A stretch of 64,000 nt of DNA, taken from Tenebrio molitor (lineage: Eukaryota > Arthropoda > Insecta > Coleoptera > Tenebrionidae). Every line of letters starts with the position of its first letter. Position 1 is the stretch's first letter. This document shows positions 13,272-22,529 of the stretch, in pieces. The notes below the pieces were generated by a model. That model saw only the letters and a list, made by a program, of their open reading frames with translations. It searched no databases and was not told the origin of the DNA. The stretch lies in NCBI RefSeq assembly GCF_963966145.1, contig NC_091048.1, positions 30,380,001 through 30,444,000 of the forward strand, read 5' to 3'. A program made the position numbers and the translations under genes.

Positions 13272-13410
13272 TTGACGCGCTTTGGAGAGCGAAAGTGAAA
13301 AAAAACTCGAAGGTTTGTGTTTTTTTTTTCGAATCCAAACTAATAACAACTTTTTGCGGCAAAAAATAATGAAATAAATCAATCCAAATACCTACTTAAC
13401 TTTACTACTA
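13272..13410 (+). repeat. Dispersed repeat, copy 1
   Basis: A block beginning GCGCTTTGGAGAGCGAAAGT and containing ACAACTTTTTGCGGCAAAAA recurs in the same orientation at about 18968-19100. The family is not identified. Confidence 0.7.
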
Positions 13411-13670
13411 AGAATGCTCTTTCAGCCCACACCATTTTTTTATCAAATCTACCCCGTTTTTCAAGGTACCTTTGTTAAAAGTTGAAATTCGCCTTTTTGC
13501 GCTGTTTTTCTATTGGACCACTTCAGCACAAAAATGAATACGGTTTCGTTCAAACAGCTTAAAAATTCAACATGTTTTAGATATTTTAAAAGTGGAACAA
13601 GTATGTCAAAAGTGATTTTGTTATTGTGAATTAATTTAAATACTTTTAGAGCTACACAAACTGGGAAAAC

Positions 13671-13952
13671 ATGAGACATGTAAATGCCCTCAATATCAGA
13701 AGCTTTGTGTATGAATTTGAAGCTAAATGGTTTTCGAAATTTAATAACCTAGAAACCAGAAAAGAAAAGTACACAGCTTTAGCAAAAAAAACCGCTGAGA
13801 CATTAAAAAAATATAACTTGACGGAAACGCTTTTTGTAGATTTTATGATGCAGTTTTATAAATGTCAGTGCGAAAGCGCACATCCTGAATTCAATATTAA
13901 TTCAGTGATAACAATCCCTGGAGGGTTCTCGGAATTACAACGAACAGATTAA
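13671..13952 (+). pseudogene. 93-codon ORF in a repeated segment, probable element remnant
   Basis: The open frame includes FEAKWFSKFNNLETRKEKYT and KKYNLTETLFVDFMMQFYKC. Its 3' half is duplicated at about 17033-17110 with a 13-base deletion and substitutions, and the copies share flanking sequence. A repeated, decaying reading frame fits a mobile-element fragment better than a host gene. No family is recognised. Confidence 0.3.
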
Positions 13953-14535
13953 TAATATCCACAGTCCACAGTGGAAACATTTGCATGGATATAAACATAC
14001 AGGGGGTTCCAAAAATAGCGTACTAACTACTTACTACCGTATCCAGGATGTTTAAATGTACACGAAAAAAATATGGAAACAATTTTTCAGACAAAAAAAT
14101 AAATTATTATTATTTTTATTATTAACGGTAATACAATGTAAACAAAGATGTACTCGTACATCATTACCTTGCAATGTTACCGTAGTGGATTTAAAATATT
14201 TTTTTCGATTTCCAAAGTTTCTAAATTCACTATTGTGCAGGATTAGATATTGGTAGTGAGTAATCCTGTACTTTGTGATAATATGTACGATTAGAGGTAG
14301 CTGTCATGACAATTTAATACATATATTTCAAAATAATTTTCCTGTTAAGTGCCACTTTCAAGGACCGCCCAATCAGTAAATAAGTCCAATAGAATTTTTT
14401 AAACATTTTTCTGACGTTTACGGTAGTCTCTTCTACACCGTAGTACACCGTTAGTCCGCTATTTTTGGGACACCCTGTATATGATATGTATTTTTGATAT
14501 TGTTATTTGTTTATTTAATTGGTTATATTGATGAA
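13805..14535 (+). repeat. Repeated segment copy 1, split by a MITE
   Basis: Sequence from about 13805 to 13997, continued at about 14478-14535, matches 17030-17350. Shared landmarks are CTTGACGGAAACGCTTTTTG, TCCACAGTCCACAGTGGAAA and a TATTTTTGATATTG tail. The intervening 478 bp is a separate TA-flanked element, so that insertion is younger than this repeat. Confidence 0.7.
14000..14477. mobile_element. Mariner-like MITE, 478 bp, TA-flanked
   Basis: The ends read CAGGGGGTTCCAAAAATAGC and, on the other strand, CAGGGTGTCCCAAAAATAGC, with TA on both outer sides. This fits Tc1/mariner target duplication. It is non-coding and inserted into an older repeat. Confidence 0.75.
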
Positions 14536-14884
14536 TAAAACTTTTATACAGGGTGAATTCGAAATACGTCACAATCTTAAAACCACAGGACTTTCAGGAA
14601 GTGAATAAACCGAAAATGTGGTTAAACATTTTAAATTCATAAAGTCCAATTAAACTTAATTCCATCCCGAACGAGACGCTTCTGAAAGTTCTTATAAATC
14701 GAAACATGAATATTCGGAAAAACGATTCAAAAACCGAGAGCGACAAAACCTTGTTTTGAATGAAATGAAATAACCGAAAAACACTTTAAACACACAGCCG
14801 CAAAAACGTGTAACGTTAAGAGTGAAAACCAAGTGAAAGGAAGAGTCAAAGCAAAAACCACAACTACCGTACTTAGAATTATTA

Positions 14885-15245
14885 GACACAATGTTCAAAA
14901 TGTCGGTCGTGATTTCTAATACACGCCTGTGCCCTTCGATTGTCCCGAACCCTTGCAAAATTTGATGCATCGTCCGGGATTTGCGCTGATGAATATGGGT
15001 TAAAAACTCCGTTAACAACACTATTCGCATAAAATCAGGTTGATCGACGCACATTCGAATCATTCATAAAACTCTGACGCTGACGAATGCAATCGAAAAG
15101 TACCATTTTCCCGTAGACAACAGCCAGAAATGTTTGCGAATCCGGAACACGACGCGCCGGAAACTTTTCGCCATACAAAGCTTGTGCCCTTAAGCCAACA
15201 CCATCTACATTTCCGTAACAAAGTACCATTAGTATAATTTTCCAT
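14885..15245 (-). pseudogene. Broken DUF4817-type transposase
   Basis: The minus strand reads MENYTN, then after a frame change LCYGNVDGVGLRAQALYGEK and FPARRVPDSQTFLAVVYGK. This is the helix-turn-helix start typical of beetle DUF4817 transposases. A C-terminal piece in another frame reads NRRAQACIRNHDRHFEH, matching the usual HFEHLL-like ending. The DDE catalytic core is almost entirely deleted between them. Frameshifts and internal deletion show that it cannot encode an active enzyme. The family call comes from motif recognition. Confidence 0.65.
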
Positions 15246-15348
15246 GATAATGACACACTGAGACAAAAAATTCCAACCAAACAATAGAGCCGAAGGTCGC
15301 ACTGATGGATGACAACTAATCTGCACGCGGTACTAGCACCCGCGTAAC

Positions 15349-15486
15349 AATAGTATATTTCAAACCAAGGTAAGAAAGTGCTTTCTTGCAGACCGCAGGC
15401 AAAGATTATAAACCGAGCCGTAGGCAAGGTTTGTAAGTGCCTAAGGTCTGCAAGGGCACTTTCTTAACAAGGTTTGAATACTATTT
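15349..15486. mobile_element. Palindromic insertion (~140 bp) in the mariner relic
   Basis: An AATAGTATATTTCAAACCAA-like arm pairs with its complement at the other side, with GTAAGAAAGTGC and GCACTTTCTTAAC pairing inside. The whole unit folds as one imperfect hairpin with a short central loop near 15413-15425. Confidence 0.65.
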
Positions 15487-16456
15487 TTTCCCTACCGGCA
15501 CAACTTCGTTGAAAAAAGTCAAAAAAAGATGGTTATATTCCTGATTAAAACGAAAATTTTGGGAATTGAATAGTAGGCTGGGTTATTTGTTTAATTATCT
15601 TGTCATCGCATTTGAAGATTTGACGTTTGTTCGAAAATTTGAAATAAACAGGGTAAAGTAATCAACCTACCTACCTTATCTGTTTATTTTCCAGATTATA
15701 TGATTGATCATTGATCTACCAACTTGCTTTATTGAATTGGCTTTCATTTATCAATAACTTATTGCACTTTTGACACTTTTGACATTTGTATTTTGGAACA
15801 GTTTTACCATAAACATTTCATGATTAACTTTCTTACCTTAACGAGAAAGTTGAATTTTCTCACCTCAAATCAGGTATCCACAGCCTACATTTCTAACCGG
15901 TAGAGAAAAAAACTTTTTGCACCTTTTTTGCGTTGCACTCGATAACTTTTTAAATCTTACTATCCGTCCTAACGTGATCAGTGGCGTACTTAACTTTTGT
16001 GGTTGAAGTTTACATGGCTTTTCTGCCCTTATGCGGATCTATAGCCCAAAACTGAATGCACGGGAGTTTACAATTGGTTTGAAGATCCTGGGGTTTCCAG
16101 ATTGGGACGCATTTCGAATTCACGCTGTATAGCGTGTTATTGAAATGCATTAGGAAAATTTAAACGGTGATAGAACTCATCAAAACAAATTACTTTCTAT
16201 TTACCATTTTTTCGAAAACTCAAATTTATGCTCGAATTTATTTTCACCGTATTCCGTGTCATCGATTCGTTTAGAATGGGACGGTGAAAGAACAACGGCT
16301 TCGTACGAAAAACGTTAACGCAAAAAAAGTAAATACGGCAAAAACCCAAGCGGATAGGTCTTGCAAAAACTTACTGACACAATTTAGTCACGTCCTTCAC
16401 CTGCATGCGAGTTTACAATTTATTAGAAAGTGAATTTCCCGTAACTATCGTTAAAA

Positions 16457-16660
16457 ATGGTGAAGTACACTAATGCAGAATTAACAGACATGGTGCTCAT
16501 CTACGGGGAAGCTTTATCAAATGCTGATGCAACCAGGCGTAGGTACAAGTTCCAAGTTCCCTGTCCACGTACCTTTGTGAATGCTGTCCAGCATTTAAGG
16601 GATAATGGGACTTTTAAGGGCCGATTGCACCAACATTACTTAGCGAAACTTAAATCTTAA
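16457..16660 (+). pseudogene. DUF4817-type helix-turn-helix fragment
   Basis: A 67-codon frame begins MVKYTNAELTDMVLIYGEAL, followed by NADATRRRY and PRTFVNAVQHLRDNGTFKG. The order (YTN..MVLIYGE, residues around a helix-turn-helix, then TF..L.DNGTF) matches the N-terminal domain of DUF4817 insect transposases. The usual proline/arginine segment in the middle is shortened. No transposase core follows; downstream is AT-rich sequence with small palindromes around AAGTGTCACTTA. It is read as a truncated relic. Confidence 0.65.
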
Positions 16661-17029
16661 GTAACACTTAAATAATTAAGTGTGTATAATTCTGTTGCAC
16701 CATAAGAAAATCACACTTAACTTTGCGTAAGTGTCACTTATAGTTAAGTGGCCGAATTTAGTCCCTTAACAGTTAATTACTTAAATTTCTTAAATACCGC
16801 CATGTACTCGGTTGAGTTCGACTAAATCCAGAATCCGGAATTACGTAAAATGATGAATTGTTATAGTTAATATTGGTATGTAATTATTTTCAATATACAA
16901 ATTTTTTTTCATAAAATCGAATTTCAATTATGCGTGAGCGAAAATGCGTGAGCGAAAGAGAATGAGCGAAAGTGAAACCTTCACCCACTGGTAACCATGG
17001 ATACCACTTTCTAGGGAGGTATCGAACAA

Positions 17030-17350
17030 AAAATATAACTTGACGGAAACGCTTTTTGTAGATTTTATAAATGTCAGTGCGAAAGCGCACATCCTCAATT
17101 CAATGTTAATTCGGTGATGACAATCCCCGAAGTGTACATGTTGAAGCAAGAGTTTAAGGTTCTTGGAATTTTGTGGATTTTATTTCCATTACCAACGAAC
17201 AAATTAATAATATAAAAAAAATATATTTTTTTTTCCACAGTCCACAGTGGAAACATTTGCATTGAAACATACATAGATATAAACATAGATGAATGGTAAA
17301 AATTTAATTGACTTTGTATTTTTGATATTGTTTATTTAATTTGTTATTGT
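17030..17350 (+). repeat. Repeated segment copy 2
   Basis: This is an uninterrupted counterpart of 13805-14535, carrying CTTGACGGAAACGCTTTTTG and TCCACAGTCCACAGTGGAAA. It has an extra block around 17125-17190 that copy 1 lacks. Confidence 0.7.
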
Positions 17351-17608
17351 AAATTTAACTGAATTCGTATGAAATCTGGTAATTTCCAACAAAAAAAAAC
17401 GTTTCTCACACTAATTAATTACGTGCAAAATGAAGGATTGTGCCATCGCCGGGATTGAAAAAGAAACCTCTCGAAAAGTAAATGGGATTCAAAAACAAAA
17501 ATCAAAAAGAAAAAAGGGGGAACCGAAAGCGAAGCCCGACATCGTCCTCGATAACAACAACTCTTACAAAAAACTGTTATCGGCCTGACCGGCCGTTTGC
17601 AAGTTAAC

Positions 17609-18172
17609 GTCCATTCACGTTGGATTTCCTCTCAAGGTCAAATAATTTAATTTTTTGGCCCTAATTATGTTTTGTAAATAGTGACATGCAGCTAACCAAC
17701 ATAATGCGATTTAGTAATGCTCAATCCAACCTCTACGGTGTTTACCTGCATGTCACTATTTACAAAACATATAATCTTATAATCTGTTTCAAAATCAAAA
17801 ATCCACCACCTGTTGAATGATGTTGGCAGAAAAAAAGAAATCCCTAGAAAAAGTTTAATTTTTTTGGGTTGGCTCAACCTTCCGCCAAAATTTGACATTG
17901 AACTGTTGAGTTTATTTATGAAAAACAAAATAATTATTATGTACTAAATGATGAACTACGACCAAAACGACTGTCCAATAGTTTTTTTTCATAACCACAC
18001 TTTTTTCTGACACTTGCAGACACAGTAAAAACAAAAGTCGGCGACGTTGTCGGTTGTATTTTCGAGGTAGAATGTGGTTGTTGGTGGATTTTTGATTTTG
18101 AAACAAATTATAATTACAGAGCCAAAAAATTTAATTATTTGACCTTGAGAGGAAAATCCAACGTGAATGGAC
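17609..18172. mobile_element. Foldback element, 564 bp
   Basis: Left end GTCCATTCACGTTGGATTTC pairs with right end GGAAAATCCAACGTGAATGGAC. Pairing continues through CTCAAGGTCAAATAATT and, beyond an inserted hairpin, through TTTCAAAATCAAAAATCCAC. Each arm is well over 100 bases. No coding capacity is seen. Confidence 0.85.
17667..17770. mobile_element. Perfect-arm hairpin MITE nested in foldback element
   Basis: A 25-base perfect inverted repeat (ATGTTTTGTAAATAGTGACA... and complement) encloses about 54 bases. It interrupts only the left arm of the 17609-18172 foldback element, so it was inserted later. The perfect arms suggest it is recent. Confidence 0.8.
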
Positions 18173-18190
18173 TTTATTTTCATATGAATA

Positions 18191-18290
18191 GCGCTGTCAG
18201 ATCACTTTTCAGGTATGAGGTCGAAGTTTGAAGCACGAGGCGTCAGCCAAGTGCTGCAAAATAGGCCGAATACCTGAAAACTGACAGCGC
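18191..18290. mobile_element. 100 bp palindromic MITE
   Basis: GCGCTGTCAG...TTTTCAGGTAT at the left mirrors ATACCTGAAAACTGACAGCGC at the right. It is non-coding. Confidence 0.75.
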
Positions 18291-18574
18291 ACGAATAGGT
18301 ATTGAATAACATTTTTCGTGTTCGTTTGGGCAAAGTCTTAAAAGACATTAATTTATTGTAAATTTTAAGGTTATGTTTGACATATGTCAAAGTCCAAAAT
18401 TCAATCATCTCCAGTCTGAATCAATCCAAACTAAAAGTGGTCTACGTGATAGAACTTGACGAAAGGATTCCACAGAAGCCAGAATCATTGTTCTGCATTA
18501 CACTACGATCAGTCTGAAAAAAATATATTTTTGCAAAATCGAGTTAGGTATGTCAAATTTTTTCACTTTACACG

Positions 18575-18770
18575 AAAGCTTTTTTTTGTCGAAGTAAACT
18601 TGACATTTCAATGAGAATTTTGTTGCCTGGCAATTTAACGAAAAAAACTGCCTCTGAAAAAATTACGAGTCCGTAGGACGAGTAATTTTTTCTGGCTGTT
18701 TTTTGAGTTTAATTGTCAAACAAAACTCGAATTATAAATGTCACGTTTACTTCGACCCAAAAAAAAGCTG
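18575..18770. mobile_element. Foldback MITE with GAGTCCGTAGGACGAG centre
   Basis: The arms start AGCTTTTTTTTGTCGAAGTA and end with the complement. They carry TTGACATTT-like and AATTTAACG-like mirrored blocks, and the centre is a compact palindrome around TTACGAGTCCGTAGGACGAG. It is about 195 bp and non-coding. Confidence 0.75.
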
Positions 18771-18967
18771 GAGTGTAATTCGGTAAGACAATTTAATATA
18801 TACGGAAAAGTACGATGATGCAGACCTACTAGAATCAGACGCTTTCAAAAGTTAGGTTCTGTTTTGTCGCTGGAAAAGTTAGGGCAAACTTTTTTCGCTG
18901 TCATAATGACAAAAACACCGGTGCTTATGGGATTTTTAGTGTATGAATTAAATTGTCAGCGCAAAAG

Positions 18968-19100
18968 AAGCGCTTTGGAGAGCGAAAGTGAAAAAAACTC
19001 GGAAGGAATGTAATTTTTTTTCAAATCCAAACTGAATCGGTGTTATAACAACTTTTTGCGGCAAAAATAAATCAATCCAATTAGGTACTTAACTTTATTT
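18968..19100 (+). repeat. Dispersed repeat, copy 2
   Basis: This is the second copy of the block at 13272-13410, with the same GCGCTTTGGAGAGCGAAAGT start and small indels. The two lie 5.7 kb apart and bracket the cluster of mobile elements between 13.4 and 18.8 kb. Confidence 0.7.
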
Positions 19101-19257
19101 ATGTTGGAAGTAATTATGTACATTATATTCATTACACGGACTTTTGATGTTTCTTTCCCACACCGACATAATTCGTAGTAATCGGCGAAGGAGTTAAGAT
19201 TTAGGTCTCACGAGTAAGTCTTTTTCAAAAAAATATGTATCTGTTTTACTTAAAATC

Positions 19258-19263
19258 TTTATT
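19258..19263 (-). terminator. Candidate poly(A) signal of 27 kDa protein gene
   Basis: AATAAA on the minus strand about 150 bases after the stop codon. It is the nearest canonical hexamer noticed in a plausible position. Confidence 0.4.
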
Positions 19264-19411
19264 ACGTACCGCATATAAAAATATAATATTTAACAACAAC
19301 CATACACAGCGACCGCTGAATACTTCTTTCATAACGTTATTCTAACAGTTGGAATGAACCACAGACAATAAATATTTTCGAAAGGTGCAAATCCTAACAA
19401 ACTGGGACAAA

Positions 19412-19646
19412 TCACAAAAATCTGGAAATCAAAGCAGACACCGCTACCGTTGCAAATGAAGTAACAAAGATGGCGCTAGCCGCGCCGGTGGAAGACTCGC
19501 TAAGTGGTTCCATCTCACCGAGATTTTTATCACAAGGCATGTGCTTCTTCAAGAACTTGAAGAACGCATCCACTATATTGGCGGGAGTGCTATCCTTGCA
19601 CTTCTCCAACTCATCATTAAAACAAGTCCTGATTGTATCGAAATCA
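19412..19646 (-). CDS. 27 kDa protein gene, last exon with hydrophobic tail
   Basis: This 235-base exon includes the TGA stop. It encodes NDFDTIRTCFNDELEKCKD, a basic/helical part with MPCDKN, and the hydrophobic C-terminus ending ISRFL. A minus-strand AATAAA lies downstream at 19263-19258. Confidence 0.87.
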
Positions 19647-20913
19647 CTACAAACAAAAACAAACAGCCTGAAAAAAACCTTACGCAAAAACCACTCACTT
19701 GCACTCCCTATCGGTGAAGAGAAACGCCGGCAGACTGTTGACCGACATGTCGGTGGGAATCCTCGAGCCCACCGTCTGGTTGACGCACACCTGCAACTCA
19801 TCCTTCCGCGACTCCAGACACTCGACTCCGCCCTCGGCGATGAACACTGCGAAAATGCGATCAGTCGCGCCAAAAACTCGACCAAAAAGTCACTCACTAG
19901 CGATGCGATCCCCGTCCTTGAAACAGACGAACTCCTTCAGTTCGCCGACGATCTTCAAGGTCTTGTTCATGGTCTCTTGCTCGGCCGGGTCGAGACACAG
20001 CTTCATTTTGTCGGTGACTTTCTCCACGCAGGCATAAATTTCGGGGTACTTCTTGCAGTACTTACCGAAGACCTCGTCCATCGAGCCCGTCTTCTTCGAC
20101 TTCTCGATTTCTTCTTGGATGACGGTCGCGTTCAGGTGGGCCTCGAGGCAGGCCCTCAACTCGTCCTTTTGCCCCTGCAGACCGACATGACACATAAAGC
20201 TTCACATTGCATTCGTCGTGCTCTCCGCATTTATTTTCTTCTTCCTATTCACACATCCACACTTATTCCGGTCCTTCTCGCTCTTACACACCCATCTCTC
20301 TCTTCTCCGCTGAGCAACTCACCACGTCTTCTAAACCCCCACCCCATTTTTTCTAACCGTTCTAACCTCATGATATTTTGCGAATTGCAATTTGTCGTGA
20401 ACAAATAAAAACTACTTCCAGTTCTTGTATTGGCGTTTTTTGCCCAACCATTCAAGTATAAGCCCTAGACCCTCACCTTTAGGGCGTTGAAGGCCTCTTC
20501 GCCGCCGCCGTTCTTCTCACATTTCTCCTTAACGAGCCGATCTACATCTTCCTCTGTTGGAAGCTGACTCGAATTGAAATTCTCCAAACCTTCAATGTTG
20601 TTGATCTGATCCTGGACGCCATCCAGTCCCTCGGGCAACTGACAAACGGTGTAACCTGCAAGTACGGTAGGTACTCGAGCATAAACATGTTTATTGCATT
20701 GTTTTCGTAATCTTCGTTTTGACTTTTGCGGTAAGTACAAAGTTCAAAAGCGAGCGAGTTTCACGTCGATTTATGGTAATTATTGAACCAACTCGATGTG
20801 GCCTCGCTTTTTAAACGGGTCAGAGATTAACAGACGAAAACCGATGGTAGTACCGATAATTAGCGCTTACCTACGAGTAGGGTTAGGGCCACGGCTGTGA
20901 GGATTCGTTGCAT
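19412..20913 (-). CDS. 27 kDa haemolymph-glycoprotein-like secreted protein (DUF1397-type)
   Basis: A complete five-exon gene of 293 codons: 20913-20871, 20655-20477, 20174-19898, 19846-19699 and 19646-19412, all with GT-AG introns and matching phases. Residues 1-15 (MQRILTAVALTLLVG) form a signal peptide. The mature part has 13 cysteines, spaced like the insect 27 kDa haemolymph glycoprotein family (DUF1397): RACLEA, KYCKKY, YACVEK, KLCLDP, FVCFKD, then VECLES, QVCVNQ, TCFND and CKDS. That family is small, secreted, helical and of poorly known function. Unusually, the last about 30 residues go from small polar residues (SESSTGAAS) to a hydrophobic tail (IFVTSFATVAVSALISRFL), suggesting a GPI anchor or membrane tail. 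The start is the only ATG giving a signal peptide. Strong third-position G/C bias leaves a 312-codon shadow ORF on the other strand. Confidence 0.85.
19699..19846 (-). CDS. 27 kDa protein gene, exon 4
   Basis: This 148-base exon runs from acceptor cgcag to donor gtgagt. It encodes FIAEGGVECLESRKDELQV through LPAFLFTDREC. NQT is a possible glycosylation site. Confidence 0.87.
19898..20174 (-). CDS. 27 kDa protein gene, exon 3 (cysteine-rich core)
   Basis: This 277-base exon runs from acceptor ctgcag to donor gtgagt. It contains five of the 13 cysteines and helical, charged sequence from GQKDELRACLEAHLNATV to ELKEFVCFKDGDRIA. NAT is a possible N-glycosylation site. Confidence 0.88.
20477..20655 (-). 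CDS. 27 kDa protein gene, exon 2
   Basis: This 179-base exon runs from acceptor tgcag to donor gtgagg. It encodes GYTVCQLPEGLDGVQDQ through GGGEEAFNALK, with two cysteines. Confidence 0.85.
20871..20913 (-). CDS. 27 kDa protein gene, exon 1 (signal peptide)
   Basis: This 43-base coding exon encodes MQRILTAVALTLLV plus the first base of the next codon. The donor is gtaagc. A basic start followed by a Leu/Ala/Val core is a typical secretion signal. Confidence 0.85.
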
Positions 20914-21968
20914 TTTCACTTCTTCGAATAGTTTCACGCGACTAGATCCTAGGTCAGGTGAGTTTCGGTGTCACAAGACGTACAACACTGACGAACGCCA
21001 CGGTACGACTAACGCAGCTCGAGGTTTTACTTTTATCGGCGTCACTTCAACTTGTACTTTATCTCCAGTAACAAAAGCGAACGTTGATCGATGATTACAC
21101 ACGAAGTAGCCCCGGATGACGCGCGTGGGGCCTGATCATCAACTGAAATTCCTGATGGGCGGAAAATTTCAATATCGATATCGCGATTAAAGGTTCTAAA
21201 CGGTGTCTACTTTCAGACGCACGTTATTTCGCAATTATGCGTTGCATCGAGACAGTGCGGTCGATAGGTTGCATTCTAACACCGTGTGTCATCCCAGTTT
21301 CGCAGGAAATGACAAAGCACGTTCCTTTTTCGATAATTAGCAGATTACTGTGCGTAATGAGAGATCCGATCGAGAAAAATCCAACTGATTACGTTCGTGA
21401 TTAAGTGGGACAATCGTTCAGGTGTCTCGTTGACACTTGTACCCGAGACAACCTTTTTAAATTGGAAATAATTTAAAGGTCAGAGACACACAAAGCCGTT
21501 CAATTGGGGGCGCTAATCCAATATATCCGTCGGAGACAAAACGGGACTGTTTCACGTTCAAATCGCTGGGACAGAAACGAATTTAAAAACCATCAGCAGA
21601 ACGAGACTAATACGCAACAGCGTTCACCTAAAACTGGAAAATTTGCATATTTTCAAGTGGACATGATCTACGACCTAACCTCACTTCTGAGTTATCGCAC
21701 AATGTATTAACAATCACAAAATCTATGAACATTTCGGGTTATTTTGCCAACATTTTTTAATCGAAATTTAGGAAATTGCGTCGCAGCTACTTTTATCGAC
21801 GAGCTTTTCGAATTTGTGTGTCATCATAACCTCACTTCCGCTGACCCAGCCGGATCGTATTGCTGGTTGCCTGACGTACAGGCGTCCCCGATCAATTTTC
21901 TCCGAATGGCGCAACTTTCAAACAACCAATAACGACGAAAACGTTTAATTGTTACATTAATTTGAGCG
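20914..21968. other. Intergenic region between two minus-strand genes
   Basis: It should hold the 5' UTR and promoter of the 27 kDa gene and the 3' UTR of the gene at 21969-22529. A TCAGT initiator-like motif is on the minus strand near 20990. A matching TATA box at the expected distance was not convincing. Confidence 0.4.
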
Positions 21969-22130
21969 TTACAATTCGGTGGACTTCGCCAGTCGCTGTT
22001 GCGGCTCCAGAGACACATAATGGAATCCATCCGATACGACTGGAGCGATCAACTCCGAGTAAACACATTTGGGTCCGGTTTTTATTTCCGTGGACATGGA
22101 TTCGGACCATTTGAACGGCGTCAGCTTCTC
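21969..22130 (-). CDS. Hypothetical protein, exon 3
   Basis: This 162-base terminal exon follows acceptor gggttgcag. It encodes EKLTPFKWSESMSTEIKTG through EPQQRLAKSTEL and a TAA stop. Confidence 0.72.
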   Translation of the reverse strand, partial: EKLTPFKWSESMSTEIKTGPKCVYSELIAPVVSDGFHYVSLEPQQRLAKSTEL

Positions 22131-22529
22131 CTGCAACCCTCACGTTACATTCGGCGTCATCACCCCCTAGAGACTCACCTTGAAGTAGATTTTTTCGTCG
22201 TATTTCCGACGAGTCGAGCCGATATTGACCAACAACGATTCGGTGTACCAGACGGGGGTCGTGACCGGTTTAATGAAGCATTTCGTGGTGTACCTTTTAG
22301 GGGATGATCCGGTAAAATCGGTGATGGACTTCGTGAGGATGATGGTCTCCGTCATGGTCCGCCTGCAACAGATATTAAGACACTTGTGGAGGACTCCTGA
22401 CCCAAGCTAGTACACCCGGACGTTTTTCTCGATTTTCTCGACGAAAAACTCGTCGCTGCTGTCGCGTTTGATCTTTGCAGGGACGAGTTTCCTGCGATTT
22501 TCGACAGTTTTCATCTCGATGGTTGTCAT
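21969..22529 (-). CDS. Hypothetical 153-residue protein, three exons
   Basis: Three exons join in phase: 22529-22414, 22362-22179 and 22130-21969 (TAA stop). Introns two and three bases apart in phase are consistent: gtgagt follows exon 2, gttgcag precedes exons 2 and 3. The donor after exon 1 (gtacta) is weak. It was chosen because it keeps the frame and avoids an in-frame stop. The product begins MTTIEMKTVENRRKLVPAKI and includes TETIILTKSITDFTG, KRYTTKCFIKPVTTPVWYTE and CVYSELIAPVVSDGFHYVSL, ending LAKSTEL. It has no signal peptide or membrane segment, is basic and probably cytosolic, and is rich in short beta-type stretches. No family is recognised. It could be a fast-evolving structural protein. 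The gene model is good; the function is unknown. Confidence 0.65.
22179..22362 (-). CDS. Hypothetical protein, exon 2
   Basis: This 184-base exon runs from acceptor tctgttgcag to donor gtgagt. It encodes TMTETIILTKS through STRRKYDEKIYFK. It is the best supported exon of this gene, with a strong bias to C/G third positions. Confidence 0.75.
22414..22529 (-). CDS. Hypothetical protein, exon 1
   Basis: This 116-base coding exon starts at ATG 22529 and encodes basic sequence including KIKRDSSDEFFVEKIEKNVR. An upstream in-frame extension exists to 22790 but runs into low-quality AT-rich sequence. Two in-frame ATGs (M1, M6) are possible starts. Confidence 0.55.

Larger units (their letters stand above)
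14549..16127 (-). mobile_element. Decayed mariner-like element, ~1.58 kb
   Basis: Inverted ends CAGGGTGAATTCGAAATACG (left) and a close complement at the right are flanked by TA. Inside, the minus strand carries broken transposase sequence: a DUF4817-type N-terminus and a C-terminal tail. A 140 bp palindrome is inserted at 15349-15486. Confidence 0.7.

Noticed and set aside
18655..18700. Hammerhead ribozyme at GAGTCCGTAGGACGAG
   Set aside because: The stem II-like hairpin is present, but the invariant CUGAUGA and the following GAAA core are not.
19470..20408. 312-codon plus-strand ORF, the longest in the window
   Set aside because: It lies across four exons and introns of the minus-strand 27 kDa protein gene. 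It is a by-product of that gene's G/C-rich third positions, which remove stops on the other strand.
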